23,748 nt of DNA. Source: Methanobacteriota archaeon (lineage in GTDB: Archaea; Thermoplasmatota; Thermoplasmata; RBG-16-68-12; EA-27). The stretch's first letter is position 1; every line of letters starts with the position of its first letter. Of the stretch, positions 6,194 to 13,028 are shown one piece after another. The notes below the pieces were generated by a model, which ran no database searches, was not told the origin of the DNA, and worked only from the letters and a program-made list of their open reading frames with translations. The DNA is taken from positions 1-23,748 of the forward strand of contig JACQPO010000089.1 of the NCBI GenBank assembly GCA_016207545.1. Direction: 5' to 3'. The translations under genes and the position numbers were made by a program.

Positions 6194-7351
6194 ATGGGCG
6201 AGCTGTCCAAGTTGCTCATCCCCGGACCCGTCCCAATCGACCCGCAGGTCATGGAGGAGTTGGTCAAGCCCGCAGCCCCCCACTACGGGGAGGAGTGGGT
6301 CCGACGGTACCGCGAGACCCTGGACATGCTCCGCCGCCTGTTTCAGATGAAAGCGTCCGACGTTTACCCGTTGGCGGGGCCGGGCCATGCAGGGATGGAT
6401 GCGATCGCGTTCACGTTGCTTCGACGAGGCGACCGGGTCGTCACGATCGACAATGGGTTTTTTGGCGCACGAATCTCAGAAGTGATGCGCGCACACCACC
6501 TCAAGGTCGACGCCGTGTCGTCGAATTGGGGGGAACCGCCGGATGTCGAGGACGTGGAGAGGGCGATGCGGCGGGGGGCGAGGTGTCTCGTCGTCGTGCA
6601 CAACGAGACCTCGACGGGGATGAAGAACCCGGTGCGGGAGCTCGCGAAGGTCGCATGGGACCATGGGGCTTGGACATTCGTTGATGCGGTCTCCTCCCTC
6701 GGCGGCCTGCCGCTGCCCTGCGACGCGTGGGGCATCGAGGCATGTTTCGCGGCGTCGCAGAAGTGCATCGCGGCGCCCCCGGGGATCGCGCCGATCGCGA
6801 TTTCGAAGCGCCTGATGGACGAGGCGGACCCGAAGACCGCGCAAGGTTGGTACCTGAACCTGTTCACGTGGAACCGACTCCGCGAGGAGTGGGCCGAATG
6901 GCACCCCCAGCCGACGACGATCTCCACGAATGTGTTCTACGCGTTCCACCGCGCTCTCCAGGTGCTCCACGAGGAGGGGTTGGAGGCGCGGATTCGCCGA
7001 CACGAGATTATCGGCCGTGCGTATCGGGAAGGATTGCGCGGGCTCGGATTCACGATGTTCTCGAAGGAGGAGTACTCCTCGAACACGGTGTCGAGCGCGC
7101 GCCCTCCAAAGGGGCTGGACGCGAAGGAGCTCATCGCGAGGCTGAATGGGGACCACGGGATCGTCATCGCAGGCACGCTCGGCCCGATGCGCGGTCAGGG
7201 GATCCGCATCGGCCACCTAGGCACGCAGGCGACCCCCGAGTATGTAGAACTCATGCTGACGGCGCTCGCCGGGTACGCGCGGAGCGTTGGCGTCATGGGC
7301 ACACAGGATGCGATCGACCGCGCGATGCAGATCGCCGCGAAAGCGCGATGA
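6194..7351 (+). CDS. Class V PLP-dependent aminotransferase (alanine/serine-glyoxylate type)
   Basis: The 385-residue product matches the serine-pyruvate/alanine-glyoxylate aminotransferase group. It opens with LLIPGPVPIDPQVMEEL, has a phosphate-binding turn LAGPGHAGMDA (60-70), HNETSTG (136-142), the cofactor-ring Asp in FVDAVSSLGG (162-171) and the Schiff-base lysine K190 in SQKCIAAPPG. Members move an amino group from alanine, serine or ureidoglycine to glyoxylate or pyruvate. The exact donor cannot be decided here. The gene has its own TATA box with an inverted repeat just upstream. A DUF1028 gene follows 49 bases later in the same direction. Confidence 0.88.
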   Translation: MGELSKLLIPGPVPIDPQVMEELVKPAAPHYGEEWVRRYRETLDMLRRLFQMKASDVYPLAGPGHAGMDAIAFTLLRRGDRVVTIDNGFFGARISEVMRAHHLKVDAVSSNWGEPPDVEDVERAMRRGARCLVVVHNETSTGMKNPVRELAKVAWDHGAWTFVDAVSSLGGLPLPCDAWGIEACFAASQKCIAAPPGIAPIAISKRLMDEADPKTAQGWYLNLFTWNRLREEWAEWHPQPTTISTNVFYAFHRALQVLHEEGLEARIRRHEIIGRAYREGLRGLGFTMFSKEEYSSNTVSSARPPKGLDAKELIARLNGDHGIVIAGTLGPMRGQGIRIGHLGTQATPEYVELMLTALAGYARSVGVMGTQDAIDRAMQIAAKAR

Positions 7352-7373
7352 GGGGGGAGGAGCGACAAGTGCC

Positions 7374-7379
7374 CCTTAG
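7374..7379 (+). promoter_or_regulatory. TATA-like box for the DUF1028 gene
   Basis: CCTTAG lies 22-27 bases ahead of ATG 7401. It is weak, so read-through from the aminotransferase gene is also plausible. Confidence 0.3.
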
Positions 7380-7400
7380 CCCTTCGGAGCGAAGTCTTCG

Positions 7401-8264
7401 ATGACGTTCAGCATCGTGGCCTATGATGTGAAGACGAAGGACCTCGGCGTGGCGGTCGAATCGAAATTCCCCGCGGTGGGCGCTACGGTCCCGTTCGCGC
7501 AGGCGGGCGTCGGCGCGGTCGCGACCCAAAGCTATGCGAACACGACGTACGGTCCGCGCGGCCTTGCGATGCTGAAGAAGGGGAAGACGCCGAAGAAGGT
7601 GGTCGAGGCGCTGACGGCGCGGGACAGAGAGCGGGAGAAGAGGCAGGTCGGCGTCGTCGACGCGAAGGGTCGCACATACTCGTTCACCGGGAAGGAGTGC
7701 CATCCGTGGGCGGGGCACCTCGTCGGCAAGGGGTACGCCTGCCAGGGGAACATCCTCGTCTCTGAGGACGTAGTGGAGGCCATGGCCGTCGCTTTCGAGG
7801 CGACGGACGGCGACCTCCCGAACCGGTTGCTCGCGGCGCTTGCCGCGGGTCAACAGGCAGGCGGGGACCGGCGAGGCCAGCAGTCCGCCGCACTCCTCGT
7901 CGTGCGGGAGAAGGGGGGCTACGCGGGCTTCAACGACCGGTGGATTGACCTGCGCGTGGATGACCACCCGCGGCCGATTGACGAGTTGCACCGCACCTTC
8001 TTGATATGGGACATGACGATGCTCACACGGGAGGATCCAAGGAGCGTCGTCGACATCACGCGGGACGTCGCATTGTTCCTCCAGCGCTTCCTCGCGCGTG
8101 CGGGGTACTACGACGGCCCCGCGAACGGGACGTGGGACGCCCGCACGGAGGGCGCGTTCGAGGCGTGGATGGGCGTCGAGAACTTGGAGAACAAGCTTCG
8201 TAAGGACGGCAAGATCTGGGGGTCGGTGTGGCGGTACCTCCAAGAGAAAGCTGGTGCGCCGTGA
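7401..8264 (+). CDS. DUF1028 protein with C-terminal peptidoglycan-binding-like domain
   Basis: The 287-residue product starts with the highly conserved DUF1028 opening MTFSIVAYD, continues with LGVAVESKFPAVG (15-27), TQSYANTTYGPRGL (42-55) and a Gly-rich region DRRGQQSAALLV (156-167). DUF1028 is viewed as an Ntn-hydrolase-like fold of unsettled function. Residues about 218-284 (VALFLQRFLARAGYYDGPA, then a G-x-W-x-x-x-T-x-x-A-F pattern) resemble the putative peptidoglycan-binding domain known to follow DUF1028 in many proteins. No signal peptide is present, so the protein is probably cytosolic. It sits directly after the aminotransferase gene; a joint role in amine or nitrogen metabolism would be speculation. 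Confidence 0.82.
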   Translation: MTFSIVAYDVKTKDLGVAVESKFPAVGATVPFAQAGVGAVATQSYANTTYGPRGLAMLKKGKTPKKVVEALTARDREREKRQVGVVDAKGRTYSFTGKECHPWAGHLVGKGYACQGNILVSEDVVEAMAVAFEATDGDLPNRLLAALAAGQQAGGDRRGQQSAALLVVREKGGYAGFNDRWIDLRVDDHPRPIDELHRTFLIWDMTMLTREDPRSVVDITRDVALFLQRFLARAGYYDGPANGTWDARTEGAFEAWMGVENLENKLRKDGKIWGSVWRYLQEKAGAP

Positions 8265-8288
8265 CCCGCCAGACGCACCGGCGGAACT

Positions 8289-8296
8289 GATAATTG
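8289..8296 (+). promoter_or_regulatory. AT-rich promoter candidate for the 8339-9264 membrane cluster
   Basis: GATAATTG lies in the 74-base gap after the DUF1028 gene, 43-50 bases ahead of ATG 8339. This predicts a leader of about 20 bases and disfavours TTG 8294 as the start. Confidence 0.35.
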
Positions 8297-8338
8297 TTTC
8301 AAAACGACCAAACATCCGGCGACGATGGGGGAACCGAG

Positions 8339-8683
8339 ATGGACAGCGCCGGGCAGGCCCGACCCGAACAGGTGTCGCGCAAGAAGACGACTTCGGGTCA
8401 GCTGCTGACGTTCTTCATCGTGGTCCCCCTTATCGTGACGGTGGCCGTGATTGCCGCCGGTCTGGGGACCCGACAGGACGGGCAGCCGGCTGTGGACCTG
8501 GAACGCGTCCTGAAGAGCCGCGGCACGATGTTGGAGTTCACGATCCTCCTGATCGGCGCCCTTTCGTTTATCTCGGGGTATGCCGTCCGCGACATCCTCG
8601 GACGGAGGGCTCAGCGGTTCCGCCAAGTGGGGACATCGGTCGGGGACGGGGCAATGAGCGGGGTCGGGGAGCACGAGAGCTGA
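8339..8683 (+). CDS. Small two-helix membrane protein, unknown function
   Basis: From ATG 8339 the product is 114 residues. A polar, basic start (1-20) leads to a first helix near 21-43 (LLTFFIVVPLIVTVAVIAA), then an external loop of about 20 residues and a second helix near 63-86 (LEFTILLIGALSFISGYAV). A basic and Gly-rich cytosolic tail ends the protein. TTG 8294 would add 15 polar residues but falls on the AT-rich promoter candidate. Its stop TGA overlaps the ATG of the next gene (TGATG), so the two are probably co-transcribed and translationally coupled. It may be an accessory subunit of the downstream cytochrome-like protein; that rests on position only. Confidence 0.6.
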   Translation: MDSAGQARPEQVSRKKTTSGQLLTFFIVVPLIVTVAVIAAGLGTRQDGQPAVDLERVLKSRGTMLEFTILLIGALSFISGYAVRDILGRRAQRFRQVGTSVGDGAMSGVGEHES

Positions 8684-8907
8684 TGGCAACTGCGCAGGCC
8701 ACCGGCGGGGAGGCGGTACGCCGCGTCCTGCGGCGCTACCTCTCCCTTATCGCGCTCGGCATCGTCCTCCTCTTGGCCTACATTCTCTACACACTGCCGC
8801 CGGACGCGAAGGCATCCATCTCGAGCGCCCTCCAAGGCCTCCGAGGCGGCGCCATCGGCGGGCTCATGCTCGCCTACTCGGGGACCTTGCTCCTCGTCGG
8901 CGCGTAG
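8683..8907 (+). CDS. N-terminal part of a cytochrome-b-like membrane protein, ends at TAG
   Basis: The reading frame gives 74 residues from ATG 8683, which overlaps the previous stop by one base. It has two hydrophobic segments: near 19-38 (YLSLIALGIVLLLAYILYTL) and 55-74 (GGAIGGLMLAYSGTLLLVGA). It stops at TAG 8905-8907 at the very end of the second helix. The same reading frame continues without a gap into the 8908-9264 ORF. I read the two as halves of one gene of about 193 codons interrupted by an amber codon, although two abutting genes cannot be excluded. No histidine is present in this half. Confidence 0.55.
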   Translation: MATAQATGGEAVRRVLRRYLSLIALGIVLLLAYILYTLPPDAKASISSALQGLRGGAIGGLMLAYSGTLLLVGA

Positions 8908-9264
8908 GTGTACACGCCGATCAAACGGTCCGGAGACCCGCGGTACGCGCGGAAGGTCGGAGGAGTCGCGCGCTGGCTCAACATCCACATCGCCCTCAGC
9001 GTCATGGGGTTCGTCTTTGTCGCGGTCCACGCGGGCTTCCCGTTCAAGTTCCAGTCCGCGGACCTCGCCGCGAAAGGGTATGCGGGCCTCGCAACGTGGC
9101 TCCTACTCATCGTGACGATCAGCGGCGTCTTCGGCCGGTACCCGTACAACCGCCTTCCCGCGATGCGGCGCCCGTTCCGACTCTGGAAGGAAGCCCACAT
9201 CATCGTGACCGCGCTCCTCTTCCTGTTCGCCCTGATTCACATCCTGATGCAGGCGCCCGGCTGA
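8908..9264 (+). CDS. Di-haem b-type cytochrome-like membrane domain (after in-frame TAG)
   Basis: The 118-codon frame begins directly after TAG 8905-8907, where the next codon is GTG. A basic loop (YTPIKRSGDPRYARK) leads to three hydrophobic helices near 24-44, 58-76 and 96-115. Two helices each carry a pair of histidines spaced H-x13-H: H27/H41 and H97/H111. This is the usual arrangement for four axial ligands of two stacked b haems, as in cytochrome b and ferric-reductase-like domains. No ribosome site or TATA box precedes the GTG, which argues against independent initiation. The gene converges on the S9 peptidase gene with a six-base gap. Confidence 0.6.
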   Translation: MYTPIKRSGDPRYARKVGGVARWLNIHIALSVMGFVFVAVHAGFPFKFQSADLAAKGYAGLATWLLLIVTISGVFGRYPYNRLPAMRRPFRLWKEAHIIVTALLFLFALIHILMQAPG

Positions 9265-9270
9265 CCGGCG

Positions 9271-11094
9271 TCACGCGACGGGCAGGTACTCGTCGAGGAA
9301 CGCGAGGCAACGCGTGTACATGTCGATGAGGTTCGGCAGCCGCCGGGGCGAGTGGCCCTCGTCCGGGTATTCGTGGTAGACGAGGGTCTTCCCGGAACCT
9401 CGGAGTTTGTCCCGCACTTGGTGGGCCTCCTCGACGGGACACCGCGGGTCGAGGGCGCCGTGGATCATCAGGGTCGGCGCGCGGAGGCGGTCGAGGAAGT
9501 AGATTGGGGACCGGGCCGCGAAGAACTCCGGCTCCTTCTCTGGGTCCCCCATCTTCTGGTGGTCCCACTGCTTCAGGAAGCCGCGCTCGTTCGCGATCTC
9601 CGTCGCCCAGTTGAAGAACCCGCAGATCACGACGCCCGCGGCCCACACGTCCGGGTCCTGCGTGAGGGTGTGCATCGCGAGGTAGCCCCCGTACGAGCCG
9701 CCAAAGGCCCCGATGCGGTCGCGCGCCGCGAGCCCGCGGTCCACGAGGTACTTCGCGGCGTGCACGCAGTCGCGCCGGTCCCCGCCGCCGAGGTCGCGGT
9801 CGCTGAGCTTCTTGAACGATCGTCCGTATCCCGTGCCGCCGCGATAGTTCGGCGCGATTACGACGTACCCGCGGGACGCCGTGAATTGGATCGCGGCGGA
9901 GAAGTTGTTCAGGGACTGCGCCTCGGGGCCTCCATGGATGTACACGACCGCCGCGCGCTTGCGGTTCTGCGGCACGTACAGCCACGCAGGGATCTCGCGT
10001 CCGTCGACGGAGGGGTACCGGACGAGGGTCGGCCGCACGAGGCGCGCGGTCGGTAGGCGCGTCCGCACGGACCGCGTGAGCCGGCGGGCGCGGCCGTCCG
10101 CAATCCAGATTTCCATGGGCCGGCGGGCCTCGCTGTACAGGAACGCGAGCCGCCCATCGGGCAACCAGTGCGGGCGGTAGGCTACGCCCTGTTCCGGGGA
10201 GATTGCGCGGATTCTCCCGCTCTGGAGCGACCACGCGCGGATGACGAAGTTCCCGTCCACGTTCTCCACGAACGCGACCTCCTGCCCATCGGGGGACCAC
10301 GCAGGCGAGCTTCGCTCCCAAGAGGGAGGAGGGAGCCATCGCATCGCCCCGGTCGCGAGGTCCACGATCCCCACGTCTTGGACGTCCTTCTCGGAGCTCG
10401 CGAACGCGAGCCGGGTGCCGTCGGGGGAGAACGGCTGGGGGTCTGCGACGTCTCCGGTGAGTTCGTACTCCACGTTCGGTCGCCCGAGCACGAGGCGGTC
10501 GCGCCCGTCGAGGTCCACGAGGCGCACGGTCTTGTTGTCCCCGACTCCCAGGCTGTACACGAGCGCCCCGCCATCGGGCCGCCAGGCGAACTCCGTGACG
10601 GTCTCCTCGTGGTCCGTCAGGCGGCGGGGCCCGCCGCCCTTCGAAGGAATCACGTACAGGTTGTCGACGTCCGCGACGCGGTTCGACGTGAACGCGATCC
10701 ACCGCCCGTCCGGGGACCACATCGGCCCGCGGTCGTCCGCGGGGTGTTTCGTGAGGTTCCTCGGCCGCCCGCCCTTCGCGGGGATTACGAAGACATCGAA
10801 GTTCTCGTCCCCGTTGAAGTCCGAGTGGAACGCGACCCATCGTCCGTCCGGGGAGAAACCCGGCGAGAGGGACGCCTGTTTCATGCGCACGAGCTGGCGG
10901 TCCCGCCCCGTGCGCACGTCGAGCGCGTGGACGCTCCACAGCCCCGATTTGTTCGTCGTGTACGCGAGGGTGTGCGCGTCGGGGGACGGGTCGAACGCGC
11001 CGACGAGGAAGATCCTCTTCAGGACTTGCGGACCGAACGTGGGTTTCGGCCGGGCCATCGACTCCCCCGGAGACCCCATCGGCCTCGGCCACAT
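9271..11094 (-). CDS. S9-family prolyl oligopeptidase/acylaminoacyl-peptidase
   Basis: The 607-residue product pairs an N-terminal beta-propeller with a C-terminal alpha/beta hydrolase. The propeller (about 25-345) shows repeated WD40-like PD40 units of the type FSPDGRWVAF, WSPDGRWIAF, FSPDGTRLAF and WSPDGQEVAF. The hydrolase domain has the oxyanion turn YIHGGPEAQ, nucleophile S467 in FGGSYGGYLAM, D549 in IHGALDPRCP and H581 in DEGHSP. Such enzymes cleave short peptides or remove acylated N-terminal residues in the cytosol. No signal peptide is seen. ATG 11094 fits the TATA spacing; in-frame ATGs at 11079 and 11058 are alternatives, the last behind a GGGGGAGT that could act as a ribosome site. 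Confidence 0.9.
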   Translation of the reverse strand: MWPRPMGSPGESMARPKPTFGPQVLKRIFLVGAFDPSPDAHTLAYTTNKSGLWSVHALDVRTGRDRQLVRMKQASLSPGFSPDGRWVAFHSDFNGDENFDVFVIPAKGGRPRNLTKHPADDRGPMWSPDGRWIAFTSNRVADVDNLYVIPSKGGGPRRLTDHEETVTEFAWRPDGGALVYSLGVGDNKTVRLVDLDGRDRLVLGRPNVEYELTGDVADPQPFSPDGTRLAFASSEKDVQDVGIVDLATGAMRWLPPPSWERSSPAWSPDGQEVAFVENVDGNFVIRAWSLQSGRIRAISPEQGVAYRPHWLPDGRLAFLYSEARRPMEIWIADGRARRLTRSVRTRLPTARLVRPTLVRYPSVDGREIPAWLYVPQNRKRAAVVYIHGGPEAQSLNNFSAAIQFTASRGYVVIAPNYRGGTGYGRSFKKLSDRDLGGGDRRDCVHAAKYLVDRGLAARDRIGAFGGSYGGYLAMHTLTQDPDVWAAGVVICGFFNWATEIANERGFLKQWDHQKMGDPEKEPEFFAARSPIYFLDRLRAPTLMIHGALDPRCPVEEAHQVRDKLRGSGKTLVYHEYPDEGHSPRRLPNLIDMYTRCLAFLDEYLPVA

Positions 11095-11114
11095 AATCCC
11101 ACCGCCGTCCAAGG

Positions 11115-11122
11115 GTACATAC
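11115..11122. promoter_or_regulatory. Near-symmetric TATA element between S9 peptidase and YrdC genes
   Basis: GTACATAC reads GTATGTAC on the other strand and is the only AT-rich patch in the 52 bases between the two divergent starts. It lies 21-28 bases ahead of ATG 11094 (-) and 25-32 bases ahead of ATG 11147 (+), so it could serve both genes. Confidence 0.45.
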
Positions 11123-11146
11123 GGGCCTCCCCCGTTCCGCTTGCCG

Positions 11147-11788
11147 ATGCGCACCGTGCGCGCGATCATGATCGAGGGGCAGGCCGTGCTCGACGTGTAC
11201 GCGCTCGAGGACATCGTGGCGGTGTTGCGGAACGGCGGGCTCATCGTGTTTCCGACGGACACGCTCTACGGGCTCGGGGCGGACCCGTATCGTCCGGAGG
11301 CCGTGACCAAGCTGTTCGCCGCCAAGCAGCGGCCCGAAGGCCTGCCCGTCTCCGTCGTCGTCGCGAGTGTGGATGCGGCGAAGGAGTTCGCGGTGATCCC
11401 GCCACACGCGGAATCGTTCTGCCGCCAATGGTTGCCCGGCCCGCTGACCCTCGTGTTCCGCCCGACGGAACGCGCCCCGCGCGCGATCGTGTCAGCGCAG
11501 AACACCGTCGCGATCCGCGTGCCGAACCATCCCGTCGCCCTGTTGCTCGCGAAGCAATTCGGCCCGCTCACCGCCACGAGCGCGAACGTCCACGGGAAGC
11601 CGCCGCCCGTGGAGGCGTGGGAGGCGCAGGAGCAACTCGGGGACTCCGTCGACCTGTACGTGGACGCGGGCCCGTGCCCCGTCGGCCGCGAGTCCACGGT
11701 CGTCGATTCCACCGGACCCGAGCCAAGGGTTATACGAGAAGGGGCGGTATCTGCGGAACGCCTTGGACTTGAACGTCGACGTGATTGA
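11147..11788 (+). CDS. YrdC/Sua5-family threonylcarbamoyl-AMP synthase
   Basis: The 213-residue product has the YrdC motifs: FPTDTLYGLGADPY (35-48), the KQRPEGLPVSV nucleotide and carbonate site (60-70), GPLTATSANVHGKP and ESTVVDSTG. It makes threonylcarbamoyl-AMP from Thr, bicarbonate and ATP, the first step of the t6A37 tRNA modification completed by the Kae1/KEOPS complex. Only the YrdC domain is present; the C-terminal Sua5 domain is absent, which is also seen in other short homologues. ATG 11147 suits the shared TATA; ATG 11168 would also be in frame. Its last 26 bases overlap the methionine aminopeptidase frame. Confidence 0.9.
   Translation: MRTVRAIMIEGQAVLDVYALEDIVAVLRNGGLIVFPTDTLYGLGADPYRPEAVTKLFAAKQRPEGLPVSVVVASVDAAKEFAVIPPHAESFCRQWLPGPLTLVFRPTERAPRAIVSAQNTVAIRVPNHPVALLLAKQFGPLTATSANVHGKPPPVEAWEAQEQLGDSVDLYVDAGPCPVGRESTVVDSTGPEPRVIREGAVSAERLGLERRRD
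11730..11735 (+). promoter_or_regulatory. TATA box for map, inside the YrdC coding region
   Basis: TTATAC lies inside the 3' end of the YrdC frame, 28-33 bases ahead of TTG 11763. It allows map to be transcribed on its own as a near-leaderless mRNA. Confidence 0.4.
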
Positions 11789-12656
11789 GGCGCTCCGGAA
11801 GGCGGGGAAGGTCTCCCGGGAGGCGCGGGAGTACGGCGCCCAACTCCTGCGGGAAGGGATGACCCTGCTCGAGGCCGTCGAGAAAATCGAGGACCTCATG
11901 CGGTCCCGCGGTTGCCCGCCCGCGTTTCCGACGTGCCTGTCCGTGAACGAGGTCGCCGCGCACTACACGCCCACGCACAAGGACTCGACCGTGTTCCATC
12001 GCGGGGACGTCGTGAAGCTCGACCTCGGGGCGCAGGTCGACGGGTACCTGACGGATACCGCCACGACCGTGGAGATCGGGACGCGGAACTGGACGGAGCT
12101 CCTCCGGGCCGCAGAGGCCGCGCTCCAGGCCGCGATCGAGGTCGTTCGGCCGAACCTGCCCACGCGCCTCCTCGGCGCGACGATTGAGCGGACGATCGAG
12201 TCGTTCGGCTACAGGCCCGTCGTGAACCTCACGGGCCACTCGATCGAGCGGTTCACGGTCCACGCGGGGAAGTCGATCCCGAACGTCGGCGACCACGGGG
12301 AGGACGTGCTCGACGAAGGCGACCTCATCGCGATCGAGCCGTTCGCCACGAACGGGGCAGGGAAGGTCGACGGGAGGAAGACGGGGAACATCTACCGCGT
12401 GATGCGCGTGCGGGACGTGCGCCCGGAGTCCACGCACGCGTTCCTGCAGACGATCCACACGCGGTTCAACCGCCTCCCGTTCGCGGAGCGATGGTGCTTC
12501 CAGCTCGATAGGAAGGCGCCTGCGCACTTGGCGCGCCTCATGCGCACGGGGCTCGTCTCCACGTACCCGTCCCTCGTCGACATGGGCCGGGGGATCGTGG
12601 CCCAGGCGGAGCACACGATGCTCGTGACCGCGGACGGGGCGGAAGTCCTCACGTAG
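11763..12656 (+). CDS. map: Type II methionine aminopeptidase
   Basis: The 297-residue product is the usual length for archaeal MetAP2, a dinuclear metal enzyme that removes the initiator Met from nascent proteins. All expected residues are visible: H67 in NEVAAHYTP, and metal ligands D87 (VVKLDLG), D98 (YLTDTATT), H159 (NLTGHSIE), E192 (AIEPFAT) and E283 (VAQAEHTML). The type II insert is present between about 205 and 265. TTG 11763 is chosen because an internal TATA box sits at the right spacing and the family N-terminus fits. TTG 11769 or GTG 11781 would shorten it by two or six residues. It overlaps the YrdC gene by 26 bases. Confidence 0.93.
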   Translation: MDLNVDVIEALRKAGKVSREAREYGAQLLREGMTLLEAVEKIEDLMRSRGCPPAFPTCLSVNEVAAHYTPTHKDSTVFHRGDVVKLDLGAQVDGYLTDTATTVEIGTRNWTELLRAAEAALQAAIEVVRPNLPTRLLGATIERTIESFGYRPVVNLTGHSIERFTVHAGKSIPNVGDHGEDVLDEGDLIAIEPFATNGAGKVDGRKTGNIYRVMRVRDVRPESTHAFLQTIHTRFNRLPFAERWCFQLDRKAPAHLARLMRTGLVSTYPSLVDMGRGIVAQAEHTMLVTADGAEVLT

Positions 12657-12671
12657 CCCCCGCGAGGCCCC

Positions 12672-12677
12672 TATAAA
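12672..12677 (+). promoter_or_regulatory. TATA box for the DUF211 gene
   Basis: TATAAA lies 34-39 bases ahead of ATG 12711, giving a predicted leader of about ten bases. Confidence 0.5.
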
Positions 12678-12710
12678 GACCCCTCCAAAGTCTTATGCCG
12701 GACTGGCCCG

Positions 12711-13028
12711 ATGAGTTTGTGCCCCGCGAGGCACTCCTTGACGGACATCAAGAAACTCGTACTGGACGTGCTCAAGCCGCACAGCCCGTCCATCATCGAA
12801 CTGTCCCGCCGGCTCGCCGCCCTGCACGGGGTCGTCGGCGTGAACTGCACGATCGACGAGGTGGACCAGGAGACGGAGAGCCTGAAGATCACCATCGAGG
12901 GGTCGGCGATCGATTACGAGAAGGTCGAGGCGACCGTGCGGGACATGGGCGCCGTCATCCACTCCGTGGACAGCGTGTCTGCGGGCAAGAAGCTCGTGGA
13001 GCCGATGAAGACGCCCCAAGACCTATGA
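12711..13028 (+). CDS. DUF211 family protein
   Basis: The 105-residue product matches the small archaeal DUF211 family. Characteristic stretches are IKKLVLDVLKPHSPSIIELS (13-32), the ferredoxin-like strand GVVGVNCTIDEVDQETESLK and ITIEGSAIDYEKVEATVRDM, ending with GAVIHSVDSVSAGK. The fold is a compact alpha/beta sandwich, and the function is not settled. ATG 12711 gives about a dozen residues more than the conserved family start, so TTG 12738 (starting LTDIKKL) is a possible alternative. The gene ends convergently with SRP19, and the two frames overlap by six bases. Confidence 0.85.
   Translation: MSLCPARHSLTDIKKLVLDVLKPHSPSIIELSRRLAALHGVVGVNCTIDEVDQETESLKITIEGSAIDYEKVEATVRDMGAVIHSVDSVSAGKKLVEPMKTPQDL

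Noticed and set aside
8294..8338. TTG 8294 as start of the two-helix membrane protein
   Set aside because: It lies on the AT-rich promoter candidate and adds only polar residues. ATG 8339 is better placed.
8905..8907. TAG as a pyrrolysine codon
   Set aside because: TAG is a frequent ordinary stop in this window, the codon falls at a hydrophobic helix end, and no pyl genes or enzyme context are visible. A nonsense change or gene split is more likely.
9200..11428. Long open frame of about 742 codons on the minus strand over the S9 peptidase gene
   Set aside because: It is an out-of-frame shadow produced by high GC at third positions. The product is Arg/Pro-rich without motifs, while the other frame has a complete S9 peptidase.
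11147..12656. YrdC and map as one fused gene through a frameshift
   Set aside because: Both proteins are complete at their usual lengths with their own starts and a TATA box for map. The 26-base overlap is enough explanation.
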